A DNA stretch of 64,000 nt from Sphingobium sp. Cam5-1. Its GTDB lineage: Bacteria > Pseudomonadota > Alphaproteobacteria > Sphingomonadales > Sphingomonadaceae. The stretch lies in assembly GCF_015693305.1 (NCBI RefSeq), contig NZ_CP065138.1, positions 310,001 to 374,000 of the forward strand. The letters are read 5' to 3'. How positions within the stretch are numbered: the first letter of the stretch is position 1; each line of letters opens with the position of its first letter. The notes below the pieces were generated by a model. It searched no databases and was not told where the DNA came from. It worked only from the letters and a program-made list of their open reading frames with translations. The position numbers and the translations under genes were made by a program. This document shows positions 1 through 10,612 of the stretch, piece by piece.

Positions 1-98
1 GTGACGAGGTCTTCCTTGAACTCGGTCAGCTTGCCTTCGTCATACAGTTTCTTGCCGACATAGCCTGCGATGGCGCCGAAAATGAGAGTGCGGATCAT
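1..98 (-). CDS. Small hypothetical protein, N-terminal part (runs off the window edge)
   Basis: An ATG at 98-96 on the minus strand opens a frame that stays open to the window edge, giving 32 residues starting MIRTLIFGAIAGYVGKKL. The short hydrophobic start followed by a charged stretch (YDEGKLTEFKEDLV) resembles a single-pass or YtxH-like small envelope protein, but this is only a resemblance. A purine-rich GGAGCTAGACCC lies just upstream of the ATG. Function is unknown. Confidence 0.6.
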   Translation of the reverse strand, partial: MIRTLIFGAIAGYVGKKLYDEGKLTEFKEDLV

Positions 99-306
99 TG
101 GGTCTAGCTCCTTACCGGATGTTCCTGTCAGGGTCGCGAAGATAACCGGTCAGAAGGCGTCGGGTTCCGGACGCTTTGGAGTATTCGACAAGATGAGCGG
201 CTGTGGCGATGTGCCGGAGCGGCGGGCCGTCGGGGCGGTGATGTCGCAGGGCGGAGCCGCAGGAATCCGCGTGTTTTCTAGGTGGGTGTTTCCGGCCAGC
301 ATTGCT

Positions 307-516
307 TCAGGCGTTGGCGGCGGCGCTCTCGGCAAGCGCGGCGGCTGAGGCAGCTTCGCGGCGGGCGCGGTTGCGGTCGGCGAGGTCCTGGCGTTCGGCC
401 ATGGCGAGGAAGGTTGCTTCCGAGCGGAGGCAGCGGTCGCGGACGTTGGTGAGGGTAGCGACCTGGGCTTCGTTGCGAGCCTGGGCGGCGAGGGCGCGAT
501 AGTCGGGGTGCGTCAT
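307..516 (-). CDS. Small hypothetical protein (69 aa), sphingomonad type
   Basis: This 69-residue protein starts MTHPDYRALAAQARNEAQVAT and is rich in Ala, Arg and Glu, so it is probably largely helical. There is no signal peptide or membrane segment. A good Shine-Dalgarno (AAAGGAG) precedes the ATG. It lies downstream of the cold-shock gene on the same strand, separated by a stem-loop, so it could be expressed from that transcript. I recognise the style of sequence from sphingomonad genomes but can assign no function. Confidence 0.65.
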   Translation of the reverse strand: MTHPDYRALAAQARNEAQVATLTNVRDRCLRSEATFLAMAERQDLADRNRARREAASAAALAESAAANA

Positions 517-540
517 GTGCGCTCCTTTGTCAGATAGTGC

Positions 541-566
541 CCGGGCGCCATGGGAGCGGCGCCCGG
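541..566. repeat. Stem-loop between the cold-shock gene and the 69-aa gene
   Basis: Perfect 9-bp arms CCGGGCGCC / GGCGCCCGG enclose an 8-nt loop. It lies just after the stop of the cold-shock gene. There is no T-tract on the minus strand, so it is more likely an mRNA 3'-end stabiliser or attenuator than a classical terminator. Confidence 0.55.
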
Positions 567-580
567 ACGGTCAGCATGGC

Positions 581-793
581 TTATTCAGCGTGCTGAAGAT
601 TTACGGCCGCCATCTTGCCGCGACGATCCTGTTCCAGATCATAAGACACGCGGTCCTTTTCGCGCAGCGTGGCCAGGCCAGCGCGCTCGACGGCGGTGAT
701 GTGGACGAACGCGTCGGGGGTGCCGTCGTCAGGGGCGATGAAGCCATAGCCCTTGTCGGCGTTGAAGAATTTGACGGTTCCGGTGATGCTCAT
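581..793 (-). CDS. Cold-shock domain protein (CspA family)
   Basis: A 70-residue single cold-shock domain (OB fold) that binds single-stranded RNA/DNA and acts in the cytoplasm as an RNA chaperone. Both nucleic-acid-binding motifs are visible: RNP1 as KGYGFI (residues about 14-19) and RNP2 as AFVHI (about 28-32), after the family-typical MSITGTVKFFN start. The length equals the family norm. The AAGGAACTACC before the ATG supports the start. Which stress induces it cannot be told from the sequence. Confidence 0.95.
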   Translation of the reverse strand: MSITGTVKFFNADKGYGFIAPDDGTPDAFVHITAVERAGLATLREKDRVSYDLEQDRRGKMAAVNLQHAE

Positions 794-1033
794 GGTAGTT
801 CCTTCGTTCGTACGGTCTGTCCAGCGTGGATGGACCGGTCGCTAGAGGGGCAGGGAAAGAAGGAAGTTTGGTGCCGCAAAGCGCCGAAAGACCGTCGATT
901 TGCGTCTGTAGCCCGACCTATGTGGGGGTTGGGGGAGGAAATTGCAAGGGCGGGGTTGGGGGCTTGGCGGGAGGGGTTGTGAGGGGCTGGTTCCGGCTTG
1001 GCCTGGGCTTGTCACGGGACAATCCCCACTTCC

Positions 1034-1180
1034 GTTCGCCCTGAGCCCTTCGACAGGCTCAGGACAGGCTTGTCGAAGGGCTCTACTTCCTTCTGGGAAG
1101 AAGGGAAGGGCCCTTCGACTGCCTGCTTGCAGCAGGCGCTCAGGACAGGCTTCGACAAGCTCAGCCCGAACGGGGATTGG
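1034..1180. repeat. Sphingomonad-type intergenic palindromic repeat pair
   Basis: Two imperfect palindromic units face each other. In the first, AGCCCTTCGACA (1044-1055) pairs with TGTCGAAGGGCT (1071-1082). The second unit (about 1110-1180) repeats CCCTTCGAC and CTCAGGACAGGCTTCGACA in rearranged order. Motifs around CCTTCGACAGGCTCAGGAC are a familiar high-copy intergenic repeat in sphingomonad genomes (from memory). Between 794 and 1238 I see no gene; open frames there come from the repeat. Confidence 0.7.
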
Positions 1181-1238
1181 GGTGTAGGGCAGAAGAGGCG
1201 TAATCCTGCAGGCTTGGTTGTTCGGCCTGCCACTCCCA

Positions 1239-2201
1239 TCACCCGGCCTTTTCCAGCGCCGTGAAGCCGAAAAATGCGTCGCGGGCGCGGGCGGCGGCGG
1301 CTTCGTAGGGGCGGCGTTGGGCTTCCTCCAGCGCGGCTAGGGCCTCGCTTTCCTGTGGGGTCAGGGCGCGCTCATAGCCGTCTATGTCGTAGAGGTCGCC
1401 GCTTTCTTCGCCGGTGAAGCCGGGCGGGGCGGGATAGTCGGTGCGCCAGGCTTCGCGCTCCTCATCCCACCATGCGCCGCGCAGGCGGGCGGCGGCTTCG
1501 TCGGGCGGAAGGGTGGCGCGATCGACGATTTGCGGGCGAAGTTCACACCGTTCATGGGAGGGGTGGGGATCGGCCTTTTTGCCCTCATGCAGTGCCATGC
1601 GCGCGGCGATGAAAAGCGCGGCGGAGGCTCCGGGAGAGAGGGCGGTGGCGGTGGCTTCGATGCTGTCGGATGGGCAAGGATCGGGGAGGGCGGCTTCGGG
1701 ACGCTCCGGCGCGGCGGGGTGGGCGGCTTCGCTTTCTTCGGGCGGGCAGAGCATGTCGAGATAGGCGGCGAAATCCTGCGCGACGACGCGGGCGAGGGCT
1801 GCGTCGGAGCCCTCCGGCGGGTTGTCGGCCATGCGGTCGAGGCGGGAGAGCATCGACATGGCGAGGCGGTTGTCGTGGCGGTGGCGGGTGATTTCGCCTG
1901 CGTCCGCGTCTTTGCGGATCACTTCCTCATGGCCGGTGAGGGCGCGCGCGAGCAGTTCGTCGGCGAGGCGCGCGCGGGCGATGAGGATGGCCGCGTCCCA
2001 GCCGAGGCGAAAGGCCGCGCCGTCGCGGCGGATGCGCAAGGCATAGGCGGCGCGTTTGCTGATCTGCGCGGCGTCGCAGGCCGTGGTGATGACGCCGGTG
2101 GCGGCGAGCGTTTCAAGGAAGAGCCGCTGGCGCGCGGGGCTCCAGCCGTCGGCGCGGACTTGATCGGCGGCCGTGGGGAGGGAGGAGAAGTGGTAGGACA
2201 T
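1239..2201 (-). CDS. Conserved hypothetical protein with N-terminal HTH-like region (320 aa)
   Basis: The first ~120 residues (WSPARQRLFLETLAATGV, then ACDAAQISKRAAYALR) look like the helix-turn-helix of phage terminase small subunits or related DNA-binding adaptors. The remaining part is acidic and low-complexity (Pro/Glu/Ala), with a C-terminal YERALTPQESEALAALEEAQRR segment. An AAAAGGAG Shine-Dalgarno sits before the ATG. There are no phage genes nearby, so a terminase role is unlikely; it may be a domesticated regulator. I do not recognise a named family with certainty. Confidence 0.7.
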   Translation of the reverse strand: MSYHFSSLPTAADQVRADGWSPARQRLFLETLAATGVITTACDAAQISKRAAYALRIRRDGAAFRLGWDAAILIARARLADELLARALTGHEEVIRKDADAGEITRHRHDNRLAMSMLSRLDRMADNPPEGSDAALARVVAQDFAAYLDMLCPPEESEAAHPAAPERPEAALPDPCPSDSIEATATALSPGASAALFIAARMALHEGKKADPHPSHERCELRPQIVDRATLPPDEAAARLRGAWWDEEREAWRTDYPAPPGFTGEESGDLYDIDGYERALTPQESEALAALEEAQRRPYEAAAARARDAFFGFTALEKAG

Positions 2202-2297
2202 GGCAAAGCTCCTTTTTATGGGAGGGTTTGCCCGGGAGGGTATAACAGGTGAGGGGTTGTAGGACAGAACAAAATGGGAACGGTGGTGTGAGGGGCG

Positions 2298-2573
2298 TCA
2301 GGGATATTGCTGGCGGGTATGTTTGACGGCCAGTATTTCTATGACGTCAGCTCCAACACGATAGACGAGCATGTAATTGGGGGTAACGAGGGCTTCCCGC
2401 GTCTCGGGGACGCGACCGGCGCGATACATATAAGGATGATCGGCCAAGCGAGTGGCGGTATATTCCAGCAATTCTGCAAGGCGAGCAGCGGCGGCGGGAT
2501 TGCGATCAGAGATATAGTCAACGATCCGCCGAGCATCCTCGCGCGCGATCGGGCGCTAGATGACGTGCGGCAT
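2298..2573 (-). pseudogene. ParE/RelE-type toxin, inactivated by an in-frame TAG at codon 6
   Basis: The minus-strand frame starting at ATG 2573-2571 reads MPHVI, then TAG (2558-2556), then stays open for 85 codons to TGA at 2300-2298. The post-stop protein has the ParE-family pattern: RPIAREDARRIVDYIS at the start, RLADHPYMYRAGRVPETREALV in the middle, and MLVYRV...VEILAVKHTRQQYP-like ending (YMLVYRVGADVIEILAVKHT). The TAG most simply derives from a TGG Trp codon. Its ATG overlaps the antitoxin stop (TGATG), the usual antitoxin-toxin arrangement. Reinitiation downstream is possible but would lack the N-terminal strand. Confidence 0.85.
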
Positions 2574-2755
2574 CAGGCGTGCTTGGCTTTCTTCGCCTCA
2601 ATGATCGCGCGCAGTTCCGCCATGACCTGATCATGCGGGATCCCGGGCCGGGGATCGGCCAAGGACGCCTCCACCTGCGCACGGAACCAGGCGTCGTAAG
2701 CCTCGGCTTCCTCGGTCGTCGCGAACTCGGACTCGATGGGGGTGAGTTTGGTCAT
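2573..2755 (-). CDS. Antitoxin of a ParE-type toxin-antitoxin pair
   Basis: A 60-residue acidic protein (MTKLTPIESEFATTEEAEAYD start, ending IIEAKKAKHA) immediately upstream of and overlapping the toxin frame by one base. Length, charge and position fit the small antitoxins that neutralise ParE toxins by wrapping around them; the stretch AYDAWFRAQVEASLADPRPGIPHDQVM with a conserved-looking PGIPHDQV segment is typical of the toxin-binding half. Unlike the toxin it is intact. It would autoregulate the pair if it retains DNA binding, which I cannot show. Confidence 0.8.
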   Translation of the reverse strand: MTKLTPIESEFATTEEAEAYDAWFRAQVEASLADPRPGIPHDQVMAELRAIIEAKKAKHA

Positions 2756-2797
2756 GAAGGTAGCATATCAGGAGGTGCCGACGCTTCCAACGGCGGA

Positions 2798-2980
2798 TTA
2801 CCAGTTGCCACCGGCTTCCTTGATTGCCTTGAGCAGCGCCTTTTTGGAGGCGGTGCGGCGGAGGCCGCTGTTGCGGGGCATGTCAGCATCGGTGATGCCG
2901 AGTTCGGCGCGGCGGCGAGCGATCTTGCGCCCGAGTTCTTCGAGCGTGATTGGTTCAGGGGTTGAGGTCGTCGATGCCAT
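2798..2980 (-). CDS. Small basic protein (60 aa) overlapping the nucleotidyltransferase gene
   Basis: Starts MASTTSTPEPITLEELGRKIARRR and ends KALLKAIKEAGGNW. It is rich in Lys/Arg and begins inside the 3' end of the nucleotidyltransferase gene (26-bp overlap), which implies translational coupling. It has no recognisable domain; the overlap and size fit the small partner of a two-gene nucleotidyltransferase toxin-antitoxin-like unit, but that role is inference only. Confidence 0.6.
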   Translation of the reverse strand: MASTTSTPEPITLEELGRKIARRRAELGITDADMPRNSGLRRTASKKALLKAIKEAGGNW

Positions 2981-3503
2981 AATCGCCTGCCGTTTCGTAG
3001 CGGATGCGTCTTTCCATATAGTCCAGATCGAGGTCTTCCGACAGGGCGAAGATGGTTCGGGCTTGATCTAGCATGTCGCTTGCTGTGCCTGAGGCATATT
3101 GGCCCATGCGGTCGGCTATGATGTCCTCTGTTGCGATGACTTCGATAATGCCGCTGTCGCCTACGAGGATCGGACGAACCCGTTCCCGTTCTGCTTGTCC
3201 GTCGAGCAGGGTGGAAGACACCACTTCAAAGCCGAGCTTCAGGTCGGGATGAATCCAGCCGCGCGTCGCCATGCCGGGACCGGAGGGGCGGAGGAAGCCG
3301 TGTTCTACGAGGACATCCTCGAAACTGGATTGAGAGCCGGTTACGATGTCGAAGTCGCCGGTGTTTATGCTGCTCAGCGAATATATTTCCACTGCTGCAC
3401 CCCCGACGAGGACGGGACGCGACAGTTTACGCGCTGTCATGGCGTTGCTGATGCGGGCGAACATTTCTAACGCGGCGGTGAATTCGGGGCGATATGGTGT
3501 CAT
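2955..3503 (-). CDS. Nucleotidyltransferase-fold protein (AbiEii/MNT-like), 182 aa
   Basis: The motif VLVGGAAVEIYSLSSINTGDFDIV (split here: VLVGGAAVEIY, then TGDFDIV at about residues 31-55) is the GG...DxD signature of minimal nucleotidyltransferases such as the AbiEii/MNT group. Such proteins transfer nucleotides to protein or RNA targets, often inside toxin-antitoxin or phage-defence pairs. A third acidic residue may be in KLGFEVVSS. The ATG overlaps the stop of the upstream membrane protein (ATGA), and the gene overlaps the 60-aa gene downstream, so all are one operon. Substrate unknown. Confidence 0.75.
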   Translation of the reverse strand: MTPYRPEFTAALEMFARISNAMTARKLSRPVLVGGAAVEIYSLSSINTGDFDIVTGSQSSFEDVLVEHGFLRPSGPGMATRGWIHPDLKLGFEVVSSTLLDGQAERERVRPILVGDSGIIEVIATEDIIADRMGQYASGTASDMLDQARTIFALSEDLDLDYMERRIRYETAGDYGIDDLNP

Positions 3504-4012
3504 GGCTTTGTGGCCCTACGATATTCCAGCATGCTCAGCATGTTGGTGAAGTTAATCACGCCCCAGCATTCGCGAAGCGCTAAACTGAGCGTAAAATACA
3601 TCCAAAAGCCTGACAGAGCCCGGTCGATATCGCTGGCGAACAATGAAATTTTCAGTCCACCGCCAGCCATCACCGCAACTAAAATCACCATCAACATGAC
3701 TACGAGAATGGCAAGTTGGAACCCATAAACATAATCCTCCGCGGGTCTGTCGGAGGCAAATAACGCTTCTCGCAATTCCTTGCTTTGTAAGATCGTTGAG
3801 GCCCTTGTAGTCCAAGCCATGGACAAGCCAATCAGTATTGAGGCAGCCGGGAAAAGGGCCTTTCCGGCAAACATGAATGGGTCAGAATTAATGAAAAATG
3901 TAGCCAGAATGGCCACTATTCCGTGAACCAAGATATAGCCATTGAAAACATTGCGATATCCGGGCGGAGCGCTGCCTGATCCTTTGGCGAACCATTTCCA
4001 AAAGGTGTCCAT
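3500..4012 (-). CDS. Integral membrane protein of unknown function (170 aa)
   Basis: Four hydrophobic segments are visible: around residues 25-42 (GYILVHGIVAILATFFI), 45-65 (MFAGKALFPAASILIGLSM), 95-118 (FQLAILVVMLMVILVAVMAGG) and 130-148. A soluble loop with STILQSKELREALFASDRPAEDY lies between the second and third. It is 3 bp downstream of the 279-aa gene and overlaps the nucleotidyltransferase gene by 4 bp. No named family is recognised. Its tight coupling to a soluble partner suggests a two-component membrane system. Confidence 0.65.
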   Translation of the reverse strand: MDTFWKWFAKGSGSAPPGYRNVFNGYILVHGIVAILATFFINSDPFMFAGKALFPAASILIGLSMAWTTRASTILQSKELREALFASDRPAEDYVYGFQLAILVVMLMVILVAVMAGGGLKISLFASDIDRALSGFWMYFTLSLALRECWGVINFTNMLSMLEYRRATKP

Positions 4013-4015
4013 GAT

Positions 4016-4855
4016 CTATTTCGGCAGACCACGAACGCGCTCATAGGCGCGTCGAGTTGAATGTAATATGGCATCGAAGACAGATGAGCTTGGTTCCGGC
4101 TCAACTCGCTCGATTACGGGACTGCCTGACAAATAGATTCGTTTGGGCGGGCCGCCGTCTTCCAGCCGAACATTCGCACTTGCCTGTTCTCCATCTGCCG
4201 CAACCGCTTTTGTTACGTCCTCGATTAGTTCTTTATCCAAATCGGGTCCTTCGACCTCGATTTTGGCTTTGTCGCCTCCGACCTTTTTCGTGAATTCTTT
4301 CGCAGGGCCTTGAATTAACCTATTCACGTCCTGAGGATTAGGCCTGCTCACGGTGAAACTGAACCGCGTGACTGCTAGCGCGCTCCGTATCGCCTCGATG
4401 AAGTTGATAGGGTCAGGTATAGGCTCAACAACGATCACGGAGTTCGCGTCTCGTGCGAAAGGCGCTGAGTTCAAAAGACGGGCTAATTTTGCAGAAATTT
4501 CGCTCGTGTTCTGGGAAACGCCGCTCTTTCGGATAATTCCACATGCCTGTGTCGCTAAATCGAAGACACCAAGCGTAAACGGCGCGCGCATAGCTTCTTC
4601 TTCTAGGAAGTTATGAGTGGCCTCATCGAACTGAGGTGTCGTAACAGCTTGAGTCCTTCCCATCGCGAAAGCGATACCTTCGGAACTGACTTCCTCAACA
4701 TTGCCGATATGCCATTCAGATCCTCGGCCTACATCAGCGGTCGGGCGTGCTTCGAACGAACGCCTGATGATGCTGATTGGGTCTGATGTTTCACGTAGTA
4801 AGTCGCCCTGAGGCAAGCCCTCGCATTTCACCCGAAGAATGTGGATATTGAACAA
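4016..4855 (-). CDS. Conserved hypothetical protein (279 aa), partner of the membrane protein
   Basis: A soluble protein starting MFNIHILRVKCEGLPQ, with a central ANSVIVVEPIPDPINFIEAI segment and a C-terminal FSFTVSRPNPQDVNRLIQGP segment. Base composition is lower in GC than uvrA next to it, a sign of transfer. It starts 24 bp after the uvrA stop on the same strand and is followed after 3 bp by the membrane gene. The layout (soluble protein plus small multi-pass protein) is seen in phage-defence pairs, but I recognise no family with certainty; DUF4747-like proteins are one possibility to test. Confidence 0.65.
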   Translation of the reverse strand: MFNIHILRVKCEGLPQGDLLRETSDPISIIRRSFEARPTADVGRGSEWHIGNVEEVSSEGIAFAMGRTQAVTTPQFDEATHNFLEEEAMRAPFTLGVFDLATQACGIIRKSGVSQNTSEISAKLARLLNSAPFARDANSVIVVEPIPDPINFIEAIRSALAVTRFSFTVSRPNPQDVNRLIQGPAKEFTKKVGGDKAKIEVEGPDLDKELIEDVTKAVAADGEQASANVRLEDGGPPKRIYLSGSPVIERVEPEPSSSVFDAILHSTRRAYERVRGLPK

Positions 4856-4879
4856 AGTAATTGCCCCCCTGCCTTACAC

Positions 4880-7885
<3,006 letters not shown>

Positions 7886-8136
7886 GGGGCGTGTTGTTCC
7901 AGATTTGTTCTTTGGGGGCAAGGGCGTTGCCGGGCTATTGGGCGCGGATATGGGATAGCAGGTGGCGGCTCGCAAGCGGCCTATGCTTTCCAGCGTGAGC
8001 AGGCGGTGGGTCGCCGAAAGATAGAGCGATATTAACCGATCAGGTGTATAAGGGTCGCGACGGGAAAGCTGCGGTGGTGGCGTCTCGACTTTTGGAAATA
8101 TGTGAGATCCCGGATAGCCCGACAGCATCCCGGATA

Positions 8137-8170
8137 CGCCCCCGGCCATCCCTTGCGCCGGGGGCGTTTT
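8137..8170 (+). terminator. Rho-independent terminator with no annotated gene before it
   Basis: Perfect 10-bp GC arms CGCCCCCGGC (8137-8146) and GCCGGGGGCG (8157-8166) with a 10-nt loop, followed by TTTT. It reads as a plus-strand terminator, but the region upstream (7886-8136) holds only the minus-strand uvrA promoter region. The 8171-8367 stretch before the UrcA gene shows no gene. Confidence 0.7.
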
Positions 8171-8367
8171 CATGTTCGGTCATTTTCGACGAGTGGTGTT
8201 TTACGCTACGATAACAAGGCTTTTTGGGATCGACAGAGGCCGCTGGCCTGTCTAGGTCTGCGCCGTGCCGGAAGGACTGACGGGTCCCAGCCTTCCCGAC
8301 TCTATCGCGGACGAGGTCGCCTGAAGAGCGGCGAGTCCCAAGCAGTTCAATTGAGGGGGACCAATTC

Positions 8368-8733
8368 ATGACATTTTTTATCAATCGCACCGGCGGCGCT
8401 TTGCTGGCGGCACTGTCTGCCACCGTGTTGATGGGCGCGGCGGCGCAGGCGAGCGTTATTCCGTTTGAATCCAACGGCCGTACGATCGATGTGCGCTATG
8501 ACGATCTGGACCTGTCGAAGAAGTCGGGTCAGCAGGAATTGAACGCCCGCATCCGCCGTGCTGCGGTGAAGGTATGCCCCGGCCGCACGATGCAGGATCT
8601 GCGGTCCTGCCAGATCGCGGCGGTGGATCATGTCCGTGAGCCGGTCGCCATCGCGATTGCCAAGGCGCACGGTCAGGATGCGAGCCGCTTTGCCGAGGTG
8701 GGCAAGGATAAGGTGCCCGGCGCGGGGAAGTGA
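8368..8733 (+). CDS. UrcA family protein, exported (121 aa)
   Basis: A signal peptide covers about residues 1-28 (GALLAALSATVLMGAAAQA, cleavage after AQA). The mature part has the UrcA-family pattern: RYDDLDLSKKSGQQELNARI followed by an RRAAVKVC and a second Cys in LRSCQIAAVDHV, probably a disulphide. UrcA proteins are small periplasmic proteins of unknown role common in sphingomonads and relatives. GAGGGGGACC upstream of the ATG serves as ribosome binding site. It appears monocistronic. Confidence 0.85.
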   Translation: MTFFINRTGGALLAALSATVLMGAAAQASVIPFESNGRTIDVRYDDLDLSKKSGQQELNARIRRAAVKVCPGRTMQDLRSCQIAAVDHVREPVAIAIAKAHGQDASRFAEVGKDKVPGAGK

Positions 8734-8754
8734 GGCTTTGCGTTTGAACGGGGA

Positions 8755-8850
8755 GGGGTAAGGCTCTTCATCCCTGGCGCTGCGCTGGCCCACCCCCTAA
8801 CCCTTCAAACGAGTCACGTGCCTCGTTTGAACGCCTGCGGGAGGGGGAAC
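8755..8850. repeat. Intergenic modular hairpin repeat (second copy)
   Basis: Flanks GCGCTGGCCCACCCC and GCCTGCGGGAGGGGG enclose a perfect 10-bp hairpin TTCAAACGAG / CTCGTTTGAA with an 8-nt loop. The flanks are shared with the copy inside uvrA, while the inner hairpin differs. It follows the UrcA gene and could also terminate it. Confidence 0.75.
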
Positions 8851-8987
8851 GATGAGCGCTGACAGCGTGCCCCCGGGGTGACTGGAGTGTCGTGATTTTG
8901 ACGGAGGATGCTTACTGGGAACCGGCTATCAGGACTGGCCGTTGATCCTGCGTGGCGCGAGACGTTCGCTGCGCCGAGGAGAGCAAG

Positions 8988-9218
8988 ATGAGCGACAAGA
9001 CCGATATTCGTCCCAACAGCCGTGAAGAAGCGCATGATGAGCGCCCAACCGATGCGCAGGACCATGCCGTTACCCCCGAGGAGCAGCTGGAGGAGGGGTT
9101 GATGGACAGCATGGACGCGTCCGATCCGCCATCGGCCACCAAGCCGGGCGATCATGGCGATCCGGTTCCTTCGTCCGGATTCCACGAAGAAGATGAGGAT
9201 GAGAAGGCTGGGCGATAG
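8988..9218 (+). CDS. Small acidic, probably disordered protein (76 aa)
   Basis: Starts MSDKTDIRPNSREEAHDERP and is dominated by Asp, Glu, Pro and Ser, with no hydrophobic core, so it is probably intrinsically disordered. The ATG at 8988 is chosen because GAGGAGAGCAAG precedes it; an upstream in-frame alternative at 8952 lacks such a site. Function unknown. Confidence 0.65.
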   Translation: MSDKTDIRPNSREEAHDERPTDAQDHAVTPEEQLEEGLMDSMDASDPPSATKPGDHGDPVPSSGFHEEDEDEKAGR

Positions 9219-9325
9219 ACGGCGGCGATATTGGTGATATGATCCATGGGCGAGGCGAACCGGATCGGCGGTGGCCGGGCGGTTCGCCAAGCGTACGACG
9301 CTGCAAGGTGAGAGGAGCCTTATTG

Positions 9326-9574
9326 ATGCCGACTTCCGCTACTCCCGCGATCGAACGCATTGCCCGGGTGCTGGCCGGACGCCAGCTGAGCCTGAATGGC
9401 GAGGGCGATGATCCCCATGCGGCGGGCGCGGTGGATGCGAGCTGGCAAAATTATCTGGATGATGCCTATGCCATCCTCCACACGCTGCGCGAGCCTGATG
9501 AGCAGATGGCGCAAGCGGGCGATGTTGCCGTGTGGCGCAGCATGATTGGCGCGGTGTTGGAACGGCGAGCCTGA
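9326..9574 (+). CDS. Small hypothetical protein (82 aa)
   Basis: Starts MPTSATPAIERIARVLAGRQ and ends WRSMIGAVLERRA. AGAGGAG at 9311-9317 marks the ribosome binding site for the ATG at 9326, rather than the upstream ATG at 9239. The composition (Trp-containing, helical, with VDASWQNYLDDAYAILHTLR) is protein-like and of a kind seen in sphingomonads, but no function is known. Confidence 0.65.
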   Translation: MPTSATPAIERIARVLAGRQLSLNGEGDDPHAAGAVDASWQNYLDDAYAILHTLREPDEQMAQAGDVAVWRSMIGAVLERRA

Positions 9575-9617
9575 CGCAGCGATTGGCGGGGCGGTCGGCT
9601 CATGCCATAACTGGTGG

Positions 9618-9983
9618 ATGAGCGGCCCTGCACTGAAGATCAAGATACAGCTTTATTGTGGCGACCAGATCGCCATGGGGCCGGGCAAGGCCGACCTGCT
9701 GGATGCGATCGCCAGCGAGGGGTCGATTTCGGCTGCCGGGCGGAAGCTGAAAATGAGCTATCGCCGGTGCTGGATGCTGGTGGATGTGATGAACCGATGC
9801 TGGTCTGCGCCGCTGGTGGCGACGTCCAGTGAGGGCGCGGTGCTGACGGATTTGGGGCTTAGCGTGCTTGCGCAATATCGCGGGCTGCAGAAGGCGGCGG
9901 CGAGTGCGGCGGGGCGGTCGCACTGGCCTGACCTAGCGCGGGAGTTGCGGGGCGACCCGCTGCCGGTTCAGGCGGACGAGTGA
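9618..9983 (+). CDS. ModE-family winged-helix transcriptional regulator, DNA-binding domain only
   Basis: A LysR/ModE-type winged helix: GPGKADLLDAIASEGSISAAGRKLKMSYRRCW, shown in pieces as GPGKADLLDAI, GSISAAGRKL and MSYRRCWMLV (residues about 21-53). The usual ModE C-terminal molybdate-binding TOBE domains are absent, as in many stand-alone alphaproteobacterial homologues. Start ATG 9618 follows GGTGG. It probably regulates molybdate-related or other metabolic genes, but no molybdate genes lie in the window. Confidence 0.85.
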   Translation: MSGPALKIKIQLYCGDQIAMGPGKADLLDAIASEGSISAAGRKLKMSYRRCWMLVDVMNRCWSAPLVATSSEGAVLTDLGLSVLAQYRGLQKAAASAAGRSHWPDLARELRGDPLPVQADE

Positions 9984-10059
9984 GGAGGATGCGTCGGCAC
10001 CTGGGCATCGCGCAGGATGCCGGGTGTGGCGTTTGGCTGGTGGTTTAAGGCCTGCCCGT

Positions 10060-10260
10060 TGGGCGCGCCCGTCCGTGCCCCTTTTTTGGTTCACGCGGAT
10101 ACGCGGAGGGACTTGGCGTTAGCTTTGTGCTTGGATCGGGGCTTTGTTGGGCAGACGTGGCATCGGAATTGTGGCTGACTTTTTGCTGTTGCTCAGCGTC
10201 TCTGCGTCTCGCGTGATATGTTTCGCGCAGAGTATGCAGAAGGCGCAGAGTGGTTTTCGG
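10060..10260. repeat. Intergenic repeat-like DNA upstream of the receptor remnant
   Basis: TTCACGCGGATACGCGGAG near 10087 and CTCTGCGTCTCGCGTGA near 10199 form a loose inverted pair, and CGCAGAGTATGCAGAAGGCGCAGAG follows. Such GCGGAGACGCGGAG-type motifs are common dispersed repeats in alphaproteobacteria (from memory). Open frames on the minus strand here look like artefacts. Confidence 0.4.
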
Positions 10261-10289
10261 CTTGGTTGTTAGTCGCGCGTGTACCCGAT

Positions 10290-10448
10290 GTTCTTGGACC
10301 TGAAGATTATGTGTTCGCGCGGAACCTGTTCGACAAAGACTATATGCAGAATTTGACGTTGCAGGCGGGGAATAGCGGGCTGATCGTGGGTACGCCGAGC
10401 GAGCCGAGGACGATCGGGGTGACATTGCGGACGCATCTGGGGCGGTGA
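10290..10448 (+). pseudogene. C-terminal remnant of a TonB-dependent receptor
   Basis: The frame ending at TGA 10446-10448 encodes VFARNLFDKDYMQNLTLQAG, then SEPRTIGVTLRTHLGR, which is the typical last beta-strand region (NLFDKxY ... PRTIGVTLR.HL) of a TonB-dependent outer-membrane receptor. The rest of the ~700-residue receptor is missing; upstream is repeat-like DNA. It cannot make a functional receptor. Confidence 0.75.
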
Positions 10449-10612
10449 GGGGGCTTTGCTGCCCTCCTTTTATCGCTTTCATAAAAATTACATGTTGCGA
10501 CGCACAAAGAAAAGTGATTCCCTGTAGTTGTCGGCAGAACCGGCGCTTAATCTTACAGTAACCATGTTGGGCGCATGTTCTGCTGATCGACTTGAAGTCG
10601 GAGGGCAAGAGC

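Noticed and set aside
7886..8173. UvrA extended at the N-terminus to 8173
   Set aside because: The extra 96 residues are unlike UvrA and the ATG at 7885 begins the canonical N-terminus.
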